Source: Rhizobiaceae bacterium (GTDB lineage Bacteria; Pseudomonadota; Alphaproteobacteria; Rhizobiales; Rhizobiaceae). From it: a stretch of DNA of 64,000 bases. Below, one piece after another: positions 17,491 through 25,794 of the stretch. The position numbers and the translations under genes were made by a program. Numbering within the stretch: position 1 is the first letter of the stretch; every line of letters starts with the position of its first letter. The DNA is taken from assembly GCA_023953775.1 (NCBI GenBank), contig JAMLJD010000003.1, positions 1-64,000 of the forward strand. The letters run 5' to 3'. The notes below the pieces were generated by a model. The model was not told the DNA's origin. It saw only the letters and a program-made list of their open reading frames with translations, and ran no database searches.

Positions 17491-18651
17491 ATGGCGATGA
17501 TCGAAAAGACGACCAGTATCCTTTCTGACCTGATCGGGTTTCCAACCGTCTCGTCCGACAGCAATCTCGAACTGATCGCCTATGCCGGCGATGCGCTCAG
17601 CAGCCTGGGCGCCCGGATATCGATGTCGCTCGACGAAAGCGGCACGAAGGCGAACCTGTTCGCCACGCTGGGCGGCGATGGCGACGGCGGCATCGTTCTG
17701 TCCGGCCATTCCGACGTCGTTCCCGTCGAGGGCCAGCAATGGGCGAGCGACCCGTTCGTCATGGAGGAGCGTGGCGGACTGCTCTACGGCAGGGGCGCCT
17801 GCGACATGAAAGGCTTCATTGCCTGCTGCCTCGCCATGGCACCGCGATTTGCTGAGACCGAACTCCGGCGCCCGCTGCATTTCGCGTTCACCTACGACGA
17901 GGAACTCGGTTGTCTCGGTGCAAGGGCGTTGGTCGCAGAACTCGGGAAGGCCGGGGTAAAACCCGCCGTCGCAATCATCGGCGAGCCCACGGAGATGCGG
18001 ATAATAGAGGGGCACAAAGGCTGCTTCGAGTATACAACCGAGTTCACCGGGCTCGAGGGGCACGCCTCGCAACCCGATCTCGGCGTCAACGCGGTTCAAT
18101 ATGCGGTCCGCTACATCGCCAGGCTGATGGCACTCGCCGAGGATCTGAAGGCACGTGTGCCCGATGCGTCGCGGTTCGACCCGCCCTGGACGACAATCCA
18201 GGTCGGGCGCATCGCGGGAGGCGTCGCGCACAACGTCATACCCGGACAGTGCGCGATCGACTGGGAGATGAGGCCGGTGCAGGCATCGGACGCCGATTTC
18301 GTGAAGTCCGACATCGCAGCCTATGTCGACCAGGTGTTGCGGCCCGCGATGCGGGCTATCTCGCCGGACGCAGACATAGTGACGCGGACGATCGGTGAGG
18401 TCGACGGGCTGCAGCCGGTGGATGAATCCGAGGCGCGCCGCATCGTCGCCGAACTGACCGGGGCCAACAGCGCGGAACTGGTCGCCTTCGGCACCGAAGC
18501 AGGTCTGTTCCAGAAATTCGGAATCTCGACCGTCGTGTGCGGGCCTGGTTCGATCGCTCAGGCCCACAAGCCGGACGAGTACGTGTCGATCGACCAACTG
18601 CAGGCTTGCCTTGCCATGCTCGAACGCCTCAAATCGCGTATGGCGGCCTGA
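17491..18651 (+). CDS. M20 (ArgE/DapE-type) deacetylase, candidate N-acetyl-diaminobutyrate deacetylase (DoeB2 role)
   Basis: 386 residues, the size of acetylornithine deacetylase ArgE. Metal ligands are visible in SGHSDVVPV (His and Asp), GRGACDMKG, the catalytic EE in YDEELGCLGA, GEPTEMR and the C-terminal His in GPGSIAQAHKPDEY. The dimerisation insert starts with GLEGHAS. Acetylornithine and N-acetyl-2,4-diaminobutyrate differ by one methylene. In its position after doeA it most simply replaces the M14-family deacetylase EutE/DoeB, which is absent here. A general ArgE function cannot be excluded. Start ATG 17491, with a second in-frame ATG at 17497. Confidence 0.8.
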   Translation: MAMIEKTTSILSDLIGFPTVSSDSNLELIAYAGDALSSLGARISMSLDESGTKANLFATLGGDGDGGIVLSGHSDVVPVEGQQWASDPFVMEERGGLLYGRGACDMKGFIACCLAMAPRFAETELRRPLHFAFTYDEELGCLGARALVAELGKAGVKPAVAIIGEPTEMRIIEGHKGCFEYTTEFTGLEGHASQPDLGVNAVQYAVRYIARLMALAEDLKARVPDASRFDPPWTTIQVGRIAGGVAHNVIPGQCAIDWEMRPVQASDADFVKSDIAAYVDQVLRPAMRAISPDADIVTRTIGEVDGLQPVDESEARRIVAELTGANSAELVAFGTEAGLFQKFGISTVVCGPGSIAQAHKPDEYVSIDQLQACLAMLERLKSRMAA

Positions 18652-18654
18652 GAC

Positions 18655-19383
18655 GTGAAGCGGTCCAGCATGACGGGCGGAGAACCCCAAGACGAAAGCC
18701 GAGGTGCTGCGCGCGAGCGCTACGAGCGGATCTATGCGATCCTGCGGAACCGCATATGTCTGCTCGACTATCCTCCAGGCCAGCGGTTGCGCGAGGAGGA
18801 CCTGGCGGAGGAGTTCCATGTCAGCCGCACGCCATTGCGGCGGGTTCTGGGACGGCTCGAGGACGAGGGATTGCTGCGATCCGTGCATGGCGTCGGCACG
18901 ATCGTCACCGACATCGACATTGACGGGCTGCAGCAGGTCTACCAGCTTCGCGTCGAACTGGCCGAACTGATCGGCAAACTGTCGCCGGTGAGTCCCCAGG
19001 AGGCGACGGTGGCAAAATTCCGGGCTCTTCTGGCCCGGGCGGCACGACTGCTCGACGAGCCGGACGCGCGGGAATTCGCCAGCGTTAACATGGAGTTCAC
19101 GCACCTTCTTGCCGGGCTTACCGCCAACGAACCACTGCGCGAGATCAACGAGCGGCTCTATTACCAGACCACGCGTATCTGGCTGAAGACCGCATCGAAA
19201 CTCAGCCAGTACAGGGAGATGCTGGTCACGGAAATGACGATTTTCCATCGCGAGATCGCTGACATCGTGGCCGCGATCGAGATCGGCAATCTCGAGTCAG
19301 TCGGCCACATCCGCCGTGCTCATATCGCGATGAGCTTCCAGCGTCTGCACGAACAGGCGCACTCGGCCGATCAGTCGCCGTAG
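18655..19383 (+). CDS. GntR-family (FCD/FadR-type) regulator of the ectoine island
   Basis: 242 residues with a GTG start (an ATG 15 bp later is possible). The N-terminal winged helix contains LREEDLAEEFHVSRTPLRRVLGRLEDEGLL, about residues 45-75. The C-terminal FCD helical bundle includes VNMEFTHLLAGLTANEPL and FHREIADIVAAIEIGNLES, with the His/Asp-type ligand pocket usual for FCD domains. It is 3 bp after the deacetylase gene. Known ectoine clusters use EnuR, a MocR-type protein with an aminotransferase domain; this small FCD protein is different. It converges on the ALDH16 gene with a 13-bp overlap. Confidence 0.87.
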   Translation: MKRSSMTGGEPQDESRGAARERYERIYAILRNRICLLDYPPGQRLREEDLAEEFHVSRTPLRRVLGRLEDEGLLRSVHGVGTIVTDIDIDGLQQVYQLRVELAELIGKLSPVSPQEATVAKFRALLARAARLLDEPDAREFASVNMEFTHLLAGLTANEPLREINERLYYQTTRIWLKTASKLSQYREMLVTEMTIFHREIADIVAAIEIGNLESVGHIRRAHIAMSFQRLHEQAHSADQSP

Positions 19384-21746
19384 GGCACCCAGACGTTCTT
19401 GACCTCGACGGCGCGGCGCAGCAGCGCGTCCAGCGTCGCGTCGCCCTTGCCCCAGTCGGCCGCGTAGCCGCCCGAGGTCCACACTCGCTTGAGATTGCCG
19501 GCAGATTCCAGCTCCGCCGTCCTGCAGGTCTCGGCATCGGCGAGGCACCACAACCCGTCGACGTCGTCGTGCTGCGCCAGCACCTTCGACAGTTCGGCCG
19601 CGCGGCCCGTGACGATGTTGACCGCGCCGGCGGGGACGTCGGAGGTTTCGAGCACCTGGTAGAGGTCCGTCGCGAGCAGCGGCCAGGTTTCGGAGGGAAC
19701 CGCGACGACCGTGTTGCCCATGGCCAGCGCCGCGCCGAGCGGCGCGACGAGGCCGAAAAGCGGCTCTGCCGTCGGCGCCATGATACCCATGACGCCAACC
19801 GGCTCGTTGAGCGCCAGCGTAACGGCGCGGGCTGGCGGGTTGTGGACGCGGCCTTCGACCTTGTCGGCCATGCCGCCGCAGGCGAACAGCCACTCGATCG
19901 AGCGTTCGACCTCGGCCGCGGCGGCCTTGGCGGTTGCGCCGGTGAGCGTCGACAGGCGGTTTGCGAATTCATCGGCGCGGACCGACAGGTTCTCGGCCAG
20001 GAAATAGAGAACCTGGCTGCGGTTGTATGCCGTCGCCAACGGCCAGGCAGTGCACTTGCGAGCGGCGGCCACCGCATCGCGGATGTCCTTGCGGTTGCCG
20101 AGGCCCGCTTCGCCGGCGGGCCTGCCTTTGGCGTCAAGGACGATCGAACTGTAGTTGCCGTCAGGGCGTACCTGCTTGCCGCCGATGAAGAGCTTCGGCG
20201 TACGATCGATCGGACCCTCGACAAGCGCGGCGGTCTCTGCCGGTTTCGGGCCGGGTAGGGCCGGGGCCTTCTTCCTGGATTTCCCGGAGGCAACGAGATA
20301 TTCGAACATGCCTTCGTGGCCGCCCTCGCGTCCGAAACCGGATTCGCGATAGCCACCGAAGCCGCAGGCTGCGTCGAACATGTTGGTGCCGTTGATCCAG
20401 ACAACGCCGGCCTTGAGCTGCGGTGCGACGTCGAGCGCCAGGTTGAGGCTTTCGCTCCACACCGATGCTGCCAGTCCATAGCGGGTGTTGTTGGCGAGCT
20501 CGACGGCCTCGTCGGTGGTGCGGAACGTCATGGTGGCGAGAACCGGGCCGAACACCTCTTCCTGTGCAAGGATGTTAGCTGGCGCAACGCCGAGGGCCAA
20601 TGTCGGGCGATAGAAATAGCCCTGCGCGGGCAGGGCGCATTCCGGCTGCCAGCAAGTCGCGCCCTGTTTCTCGCCTTCCGCGACGAGCCCGGTGACGCGC
20701 TCGAGCTGGCTTGGTGCTACCAGCGGGCCGATATCGGTGTTCTTGTCGAGCGGATCGCCGATCCGCAACCGCGCCATGCGCGTCTTGACCTTCTCGACGA
20801 AGGCGTCCGCAACACCTTCCTGGACGAGCAGGCGCGAGCCGGCGCAGCAGACCTGACCCTGGTTGAACCAGATGCCGTCGACAAGGCCCTCGACGGCCGA
20901 GTCCAGATCGGCGTCCTCGAAGACCATGAAGGCGGATTTGCCGCCGAGCTCGAGCGACAGTTTCTTGCCCGTACCGGCGGTGGCGCGGCGGATGATCTTG
21001 CCGACCTCCGAAGAGCCGGTGAACGCGATCTTGGCGATATCCGGATGCTCGACGATGGCCGTGCCCGCCTCCGGACCGCCCTGGACGATATTGACGACAC
21101 CCTTCGGCACACCGGCGCGCTCGCAGATCTCGGCGAACAGGATCGAGGTCAGCGGTGTGAACTCGGCCGGCTTCAACACGACCGTGCAGCCGGCCGCGAG
21201 CGCCGGCGCGATCTTCCAGGCCAGCATCAGCAGGGGAAAGTTCCAGGGGATGATCTGGCCGACGACGCCGGCGGCCTCGTAGCCCGGAAACTGGTTATCG
21301 AGCCGCTGCGCCCAGCCGGCATGGTGGATGAAGTGGCGTACTGCAAGCGGCACGTCGATGTCGCGGCTCTCGCGGATCGGCTTGCCATTGTCGATCGATT
21401 CCAGCACCGCGAAAAGGCGCGCGTTGCGCTGCATGCCGCGACCGATCGCGTAGAGAACGCGCGCGCGCTCGTAGCCGCCGGCGTTTTTCCATTTCACGGC
21501 CGCGCGGGTCGCTGCGGCGACGGCCGCATCGACGTCGGCCGCCGTGGCTTCCGCGACCTCGGCCAGGGTTTTGCCGGACGACGGCTCCACGACCTTGAAG
21601 CTCTTGCCCGACGACGATTTCTTCCACTTGCCGTCGATGAACAGTGCCTGCGAGAAATCGCGGCCGGCGATCCAGCGGTCGGCTTCGCTGCGGCTTTCGG
21701 GCGCCGGGCCGTATTCCATCGCGGTATAACGTTCGAGGATATTCAC
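19371..21746 (-). CDS. ALDH16-type double-domain aldehyde dehydrogenase
   Basis: 791 residues against about 490 for ordinary ALDHs. The first domain is complete: IIPWNFPLLMLAWK (cofactor), ELGGKSAFMVFED (Glu) and NQGQVCCAGSR (catalytic Cys). After a linker near residues 490-510 (GKSRKKAPALPG) a second, shorter ALDH domain starts at KLFIGGKQVRPDG. It has no visible active-site Cys or ELGG motif and probably serves as a structural half. This is the ALDH16 architecture. GTG start at 21746. It lies 18 bp downstream of deoC, so the likely substrate is acetaldehyde from deoxyribose-5-phosphate cleavage, giving acetate; that is context inference. Confidence 0.88.
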   Translation of the reverse strand: MNILERYTAMEYGPAPESRSEADRWIAGRDFSQALFIDGKWKKSSSGKSFKVVEPSSGKTLAEVAEATAADVDAAVAAATRAAVKWKNAGGYERARVLYAIGRGMQRNARLFAVLESIDNGKPIRESRDIDVPLAVRHFIHHAGWAQRLDNQFPGYEAAGVVGQIIPWNFPLLMLAWKIAPALAAGCTVVLKPAEFTPLTSILFAEICERAGVPKGVVNIVQGGPEAGTAIVEHPDIAKIAFTGSSEVGKIIRRATAGTGKKLSLELGGKSAFMVFEDADLDSAVEGLVDGIWFNQGQVCCAGSRLLVQEGVADAFVEKVKTRMARLRIGDPLDKNTDIGPLVAPSQLERVTGLVAEGEKQGATCWQPECALPAQGYFYRPTLALGVAPANILAQEEVFGPVLATMTFRTTDEAVELANNTRYGLAASVWSESLNLALDVAPQLKAGVVWINGTNMFDAACGFGGYRESGFGREGGHEGMFEYLVASGKSRKKAPALPGPKPAETAALVEGPIDRTPKLFIGGKQVRPDGNYSSIVLDAKGRPAGEAGLGNRKDIRDAVAAARKCTAWPLATAYNRSQVLYFLAENLSVRADEFANRLSTLTGATAKAAAAEVERSIEWLFACGGMADKVEGRVHNPPARAVTLALNEPVGVMGIMAPTAEPLFGLVAPLGAALAMGNTVVAVPSETWPLLATDLYQVLETSDVPAGAVNIVTGRAAELSKVLAQHDDVDGLWCLADAETCRTAELESAGNLKRVWTSGGYAADWGKGDATLDALLRRAVEVKNVWVPYGD

Positions 21747-21764
21747 TTTGGGTCCGGCTCCGTG

Positions 21765-22808
21765 TCAGGCCATGGCATGGCGGTAGCTGGCCGAATAGCG
21801 GCCGCTGATGTGATGTTCGAGCTGGCGCTCGATGTCGGTGAGCAGGCTCGATGCGCCGAAGCGGAACAGGTCGGGCTCGAGCCAGCGGCGGCCGAGTTCC
21901 TCCTTCATCAGCACCAGCCAGTCGAGCGAGGATTTGGCCGTCGAAATCCCGCCGGCCGGCTTGAAGCCGATCAGATAGCCGGTGCGTTCGCGATAGGCGC
22001 GGATGGCGCGCACCATGGCGAGCCCGACGGGCAGGGTGGCGTTGACGCTCTCCTTGCCGGTCGAGGTCTTGATGAAGTCCGCGCCGGCCATCATCGCCAC
22101 CATCGAGGCCAGCGTGACGTTGCGTAGGGTCGACAGGTCGCCGGTGCCGAGGATGACCTTCAGATGCGCCTCGCCGCAGGCTTCACGCATCTGTACGACC
22201 TCGTCATAGAGTTCCTGCCAGTGCTGGCCGAGCACCAGTCCGCGTGGGATGACGACGTCTATTTCGCCGGCACCGTCGGCGACCGACATGCGGATCTCTT
22301 CCAGCCGGGTCCTGAGCGGCGCGAGACCGTGCGGGAAGGCGGTCGAGACCGCGGCGACGTGGATACCGGTTCCCTCAAGCGCTTCGACGGCAGTGGCGAC
22401 GAAGGGATGGTAGACGCAGACGGCCGCCGGCCGGATCACGGTATCGCCGAGATCGAGCCCCTCGCGCAGTTCGGCGCTCAGCGGGTTGCGCGCCTTGGCG
22501 CACAGCCGGCGCACGCGCTCGGGCGTGTCGTTAGAGTTCAGCGTGGTCAGGTCCATCAGCGCAATGGACCGCAGCAGCCAGGCCGCCTGGTTGTCGTTCT
22601 TGATCGAGCGGCGCTTGGCCAGCGTCTGGACCCTGCGTTCGAGCGCGCTGCGGTTGACGTGGCGCATCGCCTCCAGCCAGCCGGCATCGAGCGCCATGCC
22701 GGGATTGCGTACCACCGTCTCCATGGCGCGGCCGTGGGCCTCGGCCCGCGGCAGCGCATGCAGGCTGGCGCCGCCCGCGGCAAGGTTCGCCTGTGTCTTG
22801 GAATTCAT
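21765..22808 (-). CDS. deoC: Deoxyribose-phosphate aldolase
   Basis: 347 residues, the long DERA form common in alphaproteobacteria. The Schiff-base lysine is in DFIKTSTGKES and the second conserved lysine in LIGFKPAGGIST; ICVYP-like sequence appears as AAVCVYHPFVATA. The enzyme splits 2-deoxyribose-5-phosphate into glyceraldehyde-3-phosphate and acetaldehyde. The ATG at 22808 (MNSKTQANLA) is used; residues before it in the open frame have no family character. First gene of a two-gene leftward unit with ALDH16, divergent from a small ParB-domain gene. Confidence 0.9.
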   Translation of the reverse strand: MNSKTQANLAAGGASLHALPRAEAHGRAMETVVRNPGMALDAGWLEAMRHVNRSALERRVQTLAKRRSIKNDNQAAWLLRSIALMDLTTLNSNDTPERVRRLCAKARNPLSAELREGLDLGDTVIRPAAVCVYHPFVATAVEALEGTGIHVAAVSTAFPHGLAPLRTRLEEIRMSVADGAGEIDVVIPRGLVLGQHWQELYDEVVQMREACGEAHLKVILGTGDLSTLRNVTLASMVAMMAGADFIKTSTGKESVNATLPVGLAMVRAIRAYRERTGYLIGFKPAGGISTAKSSLDWLVLMKEELGRRWLEPDLFRFGASSLLTDIERQLEHHISGRYSASYRHAMA

Positions 22809-22995
22809 CGGATACTCGTTTTCGAACCGGTCACACCAAAAAGGTCGGATGCCATCGCCTCGCGTGCTCCTCCCTGTGGGCGCAGAATATTCGATGGCGC
22901 GGGGAAACGCCACCGCGAGCCGCCAGCAGGGTTTCTTGCATGCGGGGTCCGACGTAGAATGCCGGGAGCGTCGCCAGGACGCGGGAGGATTGTCG

Positions 22996-23244
22996 ATGCT
23001 GGTCGTCAACAGGATTGCCGTGGACGATATCTACGTGCCGACCGCGCGGCGCAAGACGCTGCATCCGGAAACGGCGCGGCTGCTTGCCGAAGACATTCTC
23101 GAAAACGGCATGAAGACGCCGATCCAGGTGCGCGTCGACGACAGGCGTTACGTGCTCGTGGAAGGCCTGCATCGCCTCGAGGCTGCGAAGTTCCTCGGCG
23201 AGACCGAGATCGACGCCTATTTCGTCCACGCAAGGCGGCATTGA
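22996..23244 (+). CDS. Small ParB/Srx N-terminal domain protein
   Basis: 82 residues comprising little more than a ParB-like nuclease/CTPase N-terminal domain: LVVNRIAVDDIYVP, then ARLLAEDILENGMKTPIQVRV and YVLVEGLHRLEAAKFLGETEIDAYFV, where G-L-H-R corresponds to the GERR/GxHR phosphate-binding motif. The HTH and dimerisation parts of chromosome-partition ParB are absent, so it is not a segregation protein. The ATG at 22996 follows GGGAGG. Function unknown; stand-alone domains of this kind occur near toxin, plasmid and metabolic genes. Confidence 0.75.
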   Translation: MLVVNRIAVDDIYVPTARRKTLHPETARLLAEDILENGMKTPIQVRVDDRRYVLVEGLHRLEAAKFLGETEIDAYFVHARRH

Positions 23245-23364
23245 ACCAGCCGGCGGGTTTCCTGGCGGCGGCACTTTGCATTGCGGATTACGCGGCGGCA
23301 TAATTCCGACATGAGCTTTCGGCAGGTTTTCGGTGATGATCGGCCAATTCAGGGAGAAGACTTG

Positions 23365-23718
23365 ATGATCAAGCGGGCGCGGGCCGCGGTGTTTCATGCC
23401 GCGATTGTCCTCATTTCGGTTTCGGGCGTGTCGCAGGCCTATGCCGGCGACTGCGTCGCCCGGGTGGTCGGCGTCAAGCCGATCAGCCAGTACAACCACG
23501 CCGCCGGCCGCGGCTTTCTCGCCGTGCGCAGCGCGCCGGGCGGAAAGCAGGTCGGCGAGGTCTACCGCAACGACGAGGTGTCGGTGTTCGGCAAACGGGG
23601 CAAGTGGTATCAGGTGAGCTGCCTCGAAGGACGCTGCATGAACCCCAAATGGGGGCCGGCCTTTCCCGAGGGCTGGGTGCATGGCGGCTATCTGGCGATC
23701 CCGCATCCCTGTCCCTGA
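23365..23718 (+). CDS. Secreted bacterial SH3-domain protein
   Basis: 117 residues. A signal peptide (MIKRARAAVFHAAIVLIS...YAGD, cut near residue 27) is followed by one SH3b-like domain with GFLAVRSAPGGKQVGEVYRN and KWYQVSC. Four cysteines (in GDCVARV, VSCLEGRC and HPCP) may form two disulfides in the periplasm. SH3b domains usually bind peptidoglycan. The gene precedes a GH25 lysozyme-like lipoprotein, so an envelope role is plausible. Start ATG 23365 with AGGGAGA upstream. Confidence 0.78.
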   Translation: MIKRARAAVFHAAIVLISVSGVSQAYAGDCVARVVGVKPISQYNHAAGRGFLAVRSAPGGKQVGEVYRNDEVSVFGKRGKWYQVSCLEGRCMNPKWGPAFPEGWVHGGYLAIPHPCP

Positions 23719-23728
23719 GGGCGGATTT

Positions 23729-23754
23729 GGCCGGCCGGCCACCACCGGCCGGCC
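23729..23754 (+). terminator. GC-rich hairpin after the SH3 protein gene
   Basis: Arms GGCCGGCCGG (23729-23738) and CCGGCCGGCC (23745-23754), loop CCACCA, starting 10 bp past the stop. An A/T-rich stretch follows but no immediate T run; a candidate transcription terminator. Confidence 0.5.
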
Positions 23755-23870
23755 GATATGGTAAAAATCCGATTCAATCTTTCTTGGTATTTTATCGGCA
23801 AGGATAGAGGTCGTTCCGATCGAACGGCCCGGACGCCTTCGATCTGTCTTGTTCCCGCGTACAGGTCGTC

Positions 23871-24887
23871 ATGCGTACCGCTTCCATCGCCGCCATTTTC
23901 TTGTCCATTGCCGGGCTCTACGGCTGTTCGACCGGCTCCAGCCTCGATGCCCTGAACGTCGCGCCGCCGCCGTCGCGCGAGACGACCAGTTCGGTCGCGC
24001 GGCCGGGTGCCGATGTCGGTGCCGTCGAAGAGACGGAAGGAAACGGATATCCGACTGACGCGAGCGTCACCGCGCTTGCCGAGGATGACGGACCGACCTC
24101 GCGCGCCGCCACACAGGTCGCGGCGATCATGCCGCAGAAGCCGTCCGCGCGACCGGACCGGCCGGAGCGCCGGGAGGTGACCCGCCATCGCTTCCGCGAT
24201 GCCCATCCGATCAATTTCGGACGAGCCAAGCCGCAGGACCATCCCGTGCACGGCGTCGACGTGTCACGTTGGCAGGGCGAGATCGACTGGGTGAAGCTCA
24301 GGAGCCAGGGCGCAAACTTCGCCTATATCAAGGCGACGGACGGCGGCGACCATCTCGACCCGATGTTCAAGAAGAACTGGCGCGGCGCGGAGGCCGCCGG
24401 CATCCGCCGCGGCGCCTATCACTTCTTCTACTGGTGCCGCACGGCATCGTCGCAGGCCGACTGGTTCATCCGCAACGTGCCGAAGGTGCCCGGCGCGCTG
24501 CCGCCAGTGCTCGACGTCGAGTGGAACCACCAGTCGAGCTGCAAGAAGCGGCCGTCGCGCGCCGTCGTGCTGGAGAAGATGCAGGTGTTTCTCGACCGGC
24601 TGGAACGCCATTACGGCCAGCGGCCCGTCATCTATACAGCGCCCGACTTCTACGACGACAATCTCAAGGGTGCGTTCCCCAATCATCCGTTCTGGCTGCG
24701 CTCGGTCGCGGCCCATCCGTCCAAGCGCTATCCCGGGCGGGAGTGGCTGTTCTGGCAGTATTCGGGCTCCGGGCTGAGCCACGGCGTCAAGGGGCAGATC
24801 GACCTCAACGTTTTCCGCGGCAGCGAGGCCCAGTGGTACAAATGGGTATCGGGCGCGACGCTCGGCACGCGGATGGCCGCCAACTGA
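23871..24887 (+). CDS. GH25-family lysozyme-like lipoprotein
   Basis: 338 residues. The lipobox L-Y-G-C at residues 16-19 predicts a lipid-anchored envelope protein. Residues 20-120 are low-complexity, rich in Pro, Arg and Ala. The C-terminal 210 residues are a GH25 muramidase domain: HGVDVSRWQGEIDW (first catalytic Asp), FAYIKATDGGDHLD, GAYHFFYWC, LPPVLDVEWN (catalytic DxE) and FWQYSGSGLSHGV...DLNVF. GH25 enzymes cleave the glycan of peptidoglycan. The DVE motif and the first Asp are intact, so it should be active. Likely role: cell-wall turnover. Confidence 0.88.
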   Translation: MRTASIAAIFLSIAGLYGCSTGSSLDALNVAPPPSRETTSSVARPGADVGAVEETEGNGYPTDASVTALAEDDGPTSRAATQVAAIMPQKPSARPDRPERREVTRHRFRDAHPINFGRAKPQDHPVHGVDVSRWQGEIDWVKLRSQGANFAYIKATDGGDHLDPMFKKNWRGAEAAGIRRGAYHFFYWCRTASSQADWFIRNVPKVPGALPPVLDVEWNHQSSCKKRPSRAVVLEKMQVFLDRLERHYGQRPVIYTAPDFYDDNLKGAFPNHPFWLRSVAAHPSKRYPGREWLFWQYSGSGLSHGVKGQIDLNVFRGSEAQWYKWVSGATLGTRMAAN

Positions 24888-25060
24888 CGCACTGACATCC
24901 GCGACCCGAAAGCCGCGGCTCATTTTCGACACGGGATATGGCGGCAGAATCCGGGGCGCCGCTGTGCCGCCGCGCCGCCGCCGACGGCAGTCGCGCCAGC
25001 ATTTCCGGCCCGATTCGTGGCCTGGGACGGCGTCGGGTTCGGTGCCTGCGCCATCCTTCG

Positions 25061-25081
25061 TACCCTTTGCTATCAAGGGTA
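25061..25081. promoter_or_regulatory. Inverted repeat upstream of XRE regulator gene
   Basis: TACCCTT (25061-25067), 7-base spacer, AAGGGTA (25075-25081). A perfect repeat in the 287-bp gap after the GH25 gene, about 95 bp before the XRE start; possible operator or promoter element. Confidence 0.3.
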
Positions 25082-25140
25082 TATTTCAACATGCTAAAAA
25101 CAACTTCTGCGTCGTTGAATACAACCGACAATAGCAGATA

Positions 25141-25160
25141 CCGTGAAGCACACTTCACGG
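25141..25160. promoter_or_regulatory. Perfect palindrome just before XRE regulator start (candidate autoregulatory operator)
   Basis: CCGTGAAG (25141-25148), spacer CACA, CTTCACGG (25153-25160), ending 14 bp before the ATG at 25175. Small XRE repressors often bind such sites to control themselves. It also argues for the shorter gene start, since a start at 25091 would place the palindrome inside the coding region. Confidence 0.45.
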
Positions 25161-25174
25161 AAAGCGTGCAACAG

Positions 25175-25516
25175 ATGGCTGCCTCAAGGAAACCAGACAA
25201 GCGGGACCGGCAATTAGGGGCCGATCTTGCACGGCTGCGCCGGTCGAAGCGCATGACGCAGGCCCAGGTGGCCGAACGTCTCGAAATGTCCACGCAGCAA
25301 CTCGGCAAGTACGAGCGCGGAGAGAGCCGCATGACGGTCGGGCTCTATCGCGAGTTGACACGATTGCTGGCCGGAGATGAAGCGACTGCAACTGGATTTT
25401 CCGAGGCACATCAACCCTTCGACGCGCGCGCGGAGGTGATTATCGAACTTCAGCGCTGCCTGACGCAGGTGCGCGACGACGTCGACCGCTGCCTCAAGGT
25501 GGTGTCGCGGCTCTGA
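25175..25516 (+). CDS. XRE-family helix-turn-helix regulator
   Basis: 113 residues. HTH_3 domain: GADLARLRRSKRMTQAQVAERL then MSTQQLGKYERGESRM, followed by a short C-terminal helix with DDVDRCLKVVSRL. The sequence resembles the HipB/SinR-like DNA-binding domains common in rhizobia. Start at 25175 (MAASRKPDKR) is preferred to 25091 because of the palindrome immediately upstream and the GGAAAG-like ribosome site. It has no obvious partner gene; target unknown. Confidence 0.8.
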   Translation: MAASRKPDKRDRQLGADLARLRRSKRMTQAQVAERLEMSTQQLGKYERGESRMTVGLYRELTRLLAGDEATATGFSEAHQPFDARAEVIIELQRCLTQVRDDVDRCLKVVSRL

Positions 25517-25745
25517 GAAAGAGCGCCCGGAGGAACCGGGGGAACGCTGCTGTTTTCCAGAAATGATGGCCGACGGCCTGACGTTACACCGCGTCCGGGC
25601 ATGTCGTTTGCGGTTCGCGCATCGCGTGCCCGCCCTTGCTGGAAAAGGCTGACCTGCTCGAACCATTCGCTTATGCGACCCGCCTTAGCCGGGGCATGCC
25701 TCACGGGGAAATACCGGCGCTCGCCTGTGACCAGCCACCGCCAGC

Positions 25746-25771
25746 GGAACCTTGCGGCCGGCGGGCGCGTT
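25746..25771 (+). promoter_or_regulatory. EcfG-type general stress promoter (GGAAC-N17-CGTT)
   Basis: GGAAC at 25746-25750 and CGTT at 25768-25771, separated by 17 bases, match the alphaproteobacterial EcfG (general stress sigma factor) promoter consensus exactly. Predicted transcription start is near 25778, just ahead of the GAAGGAG ribosome site (25781) and the ATG at 25795. Confidence 0.65.
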
Positions 25772-25794
25772 TCGGGCGCAGAAGGAGAATTGCC

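Noticed and set aside
22486-22995. N-terminal extension of the ParB-domain frame
   Set aside because: The extension is antisense to deoC; the GGGAGG ribosome site before 22996 and domain start define the short protein.
25532-25555. GGAAC followed by GTTT before the small membrane protein gene
   Set aside because: The spacing is shorter than 16-17 bases and the C of CGTT is missing; the site at 25746-25771 fits exactly and is correctly placed.
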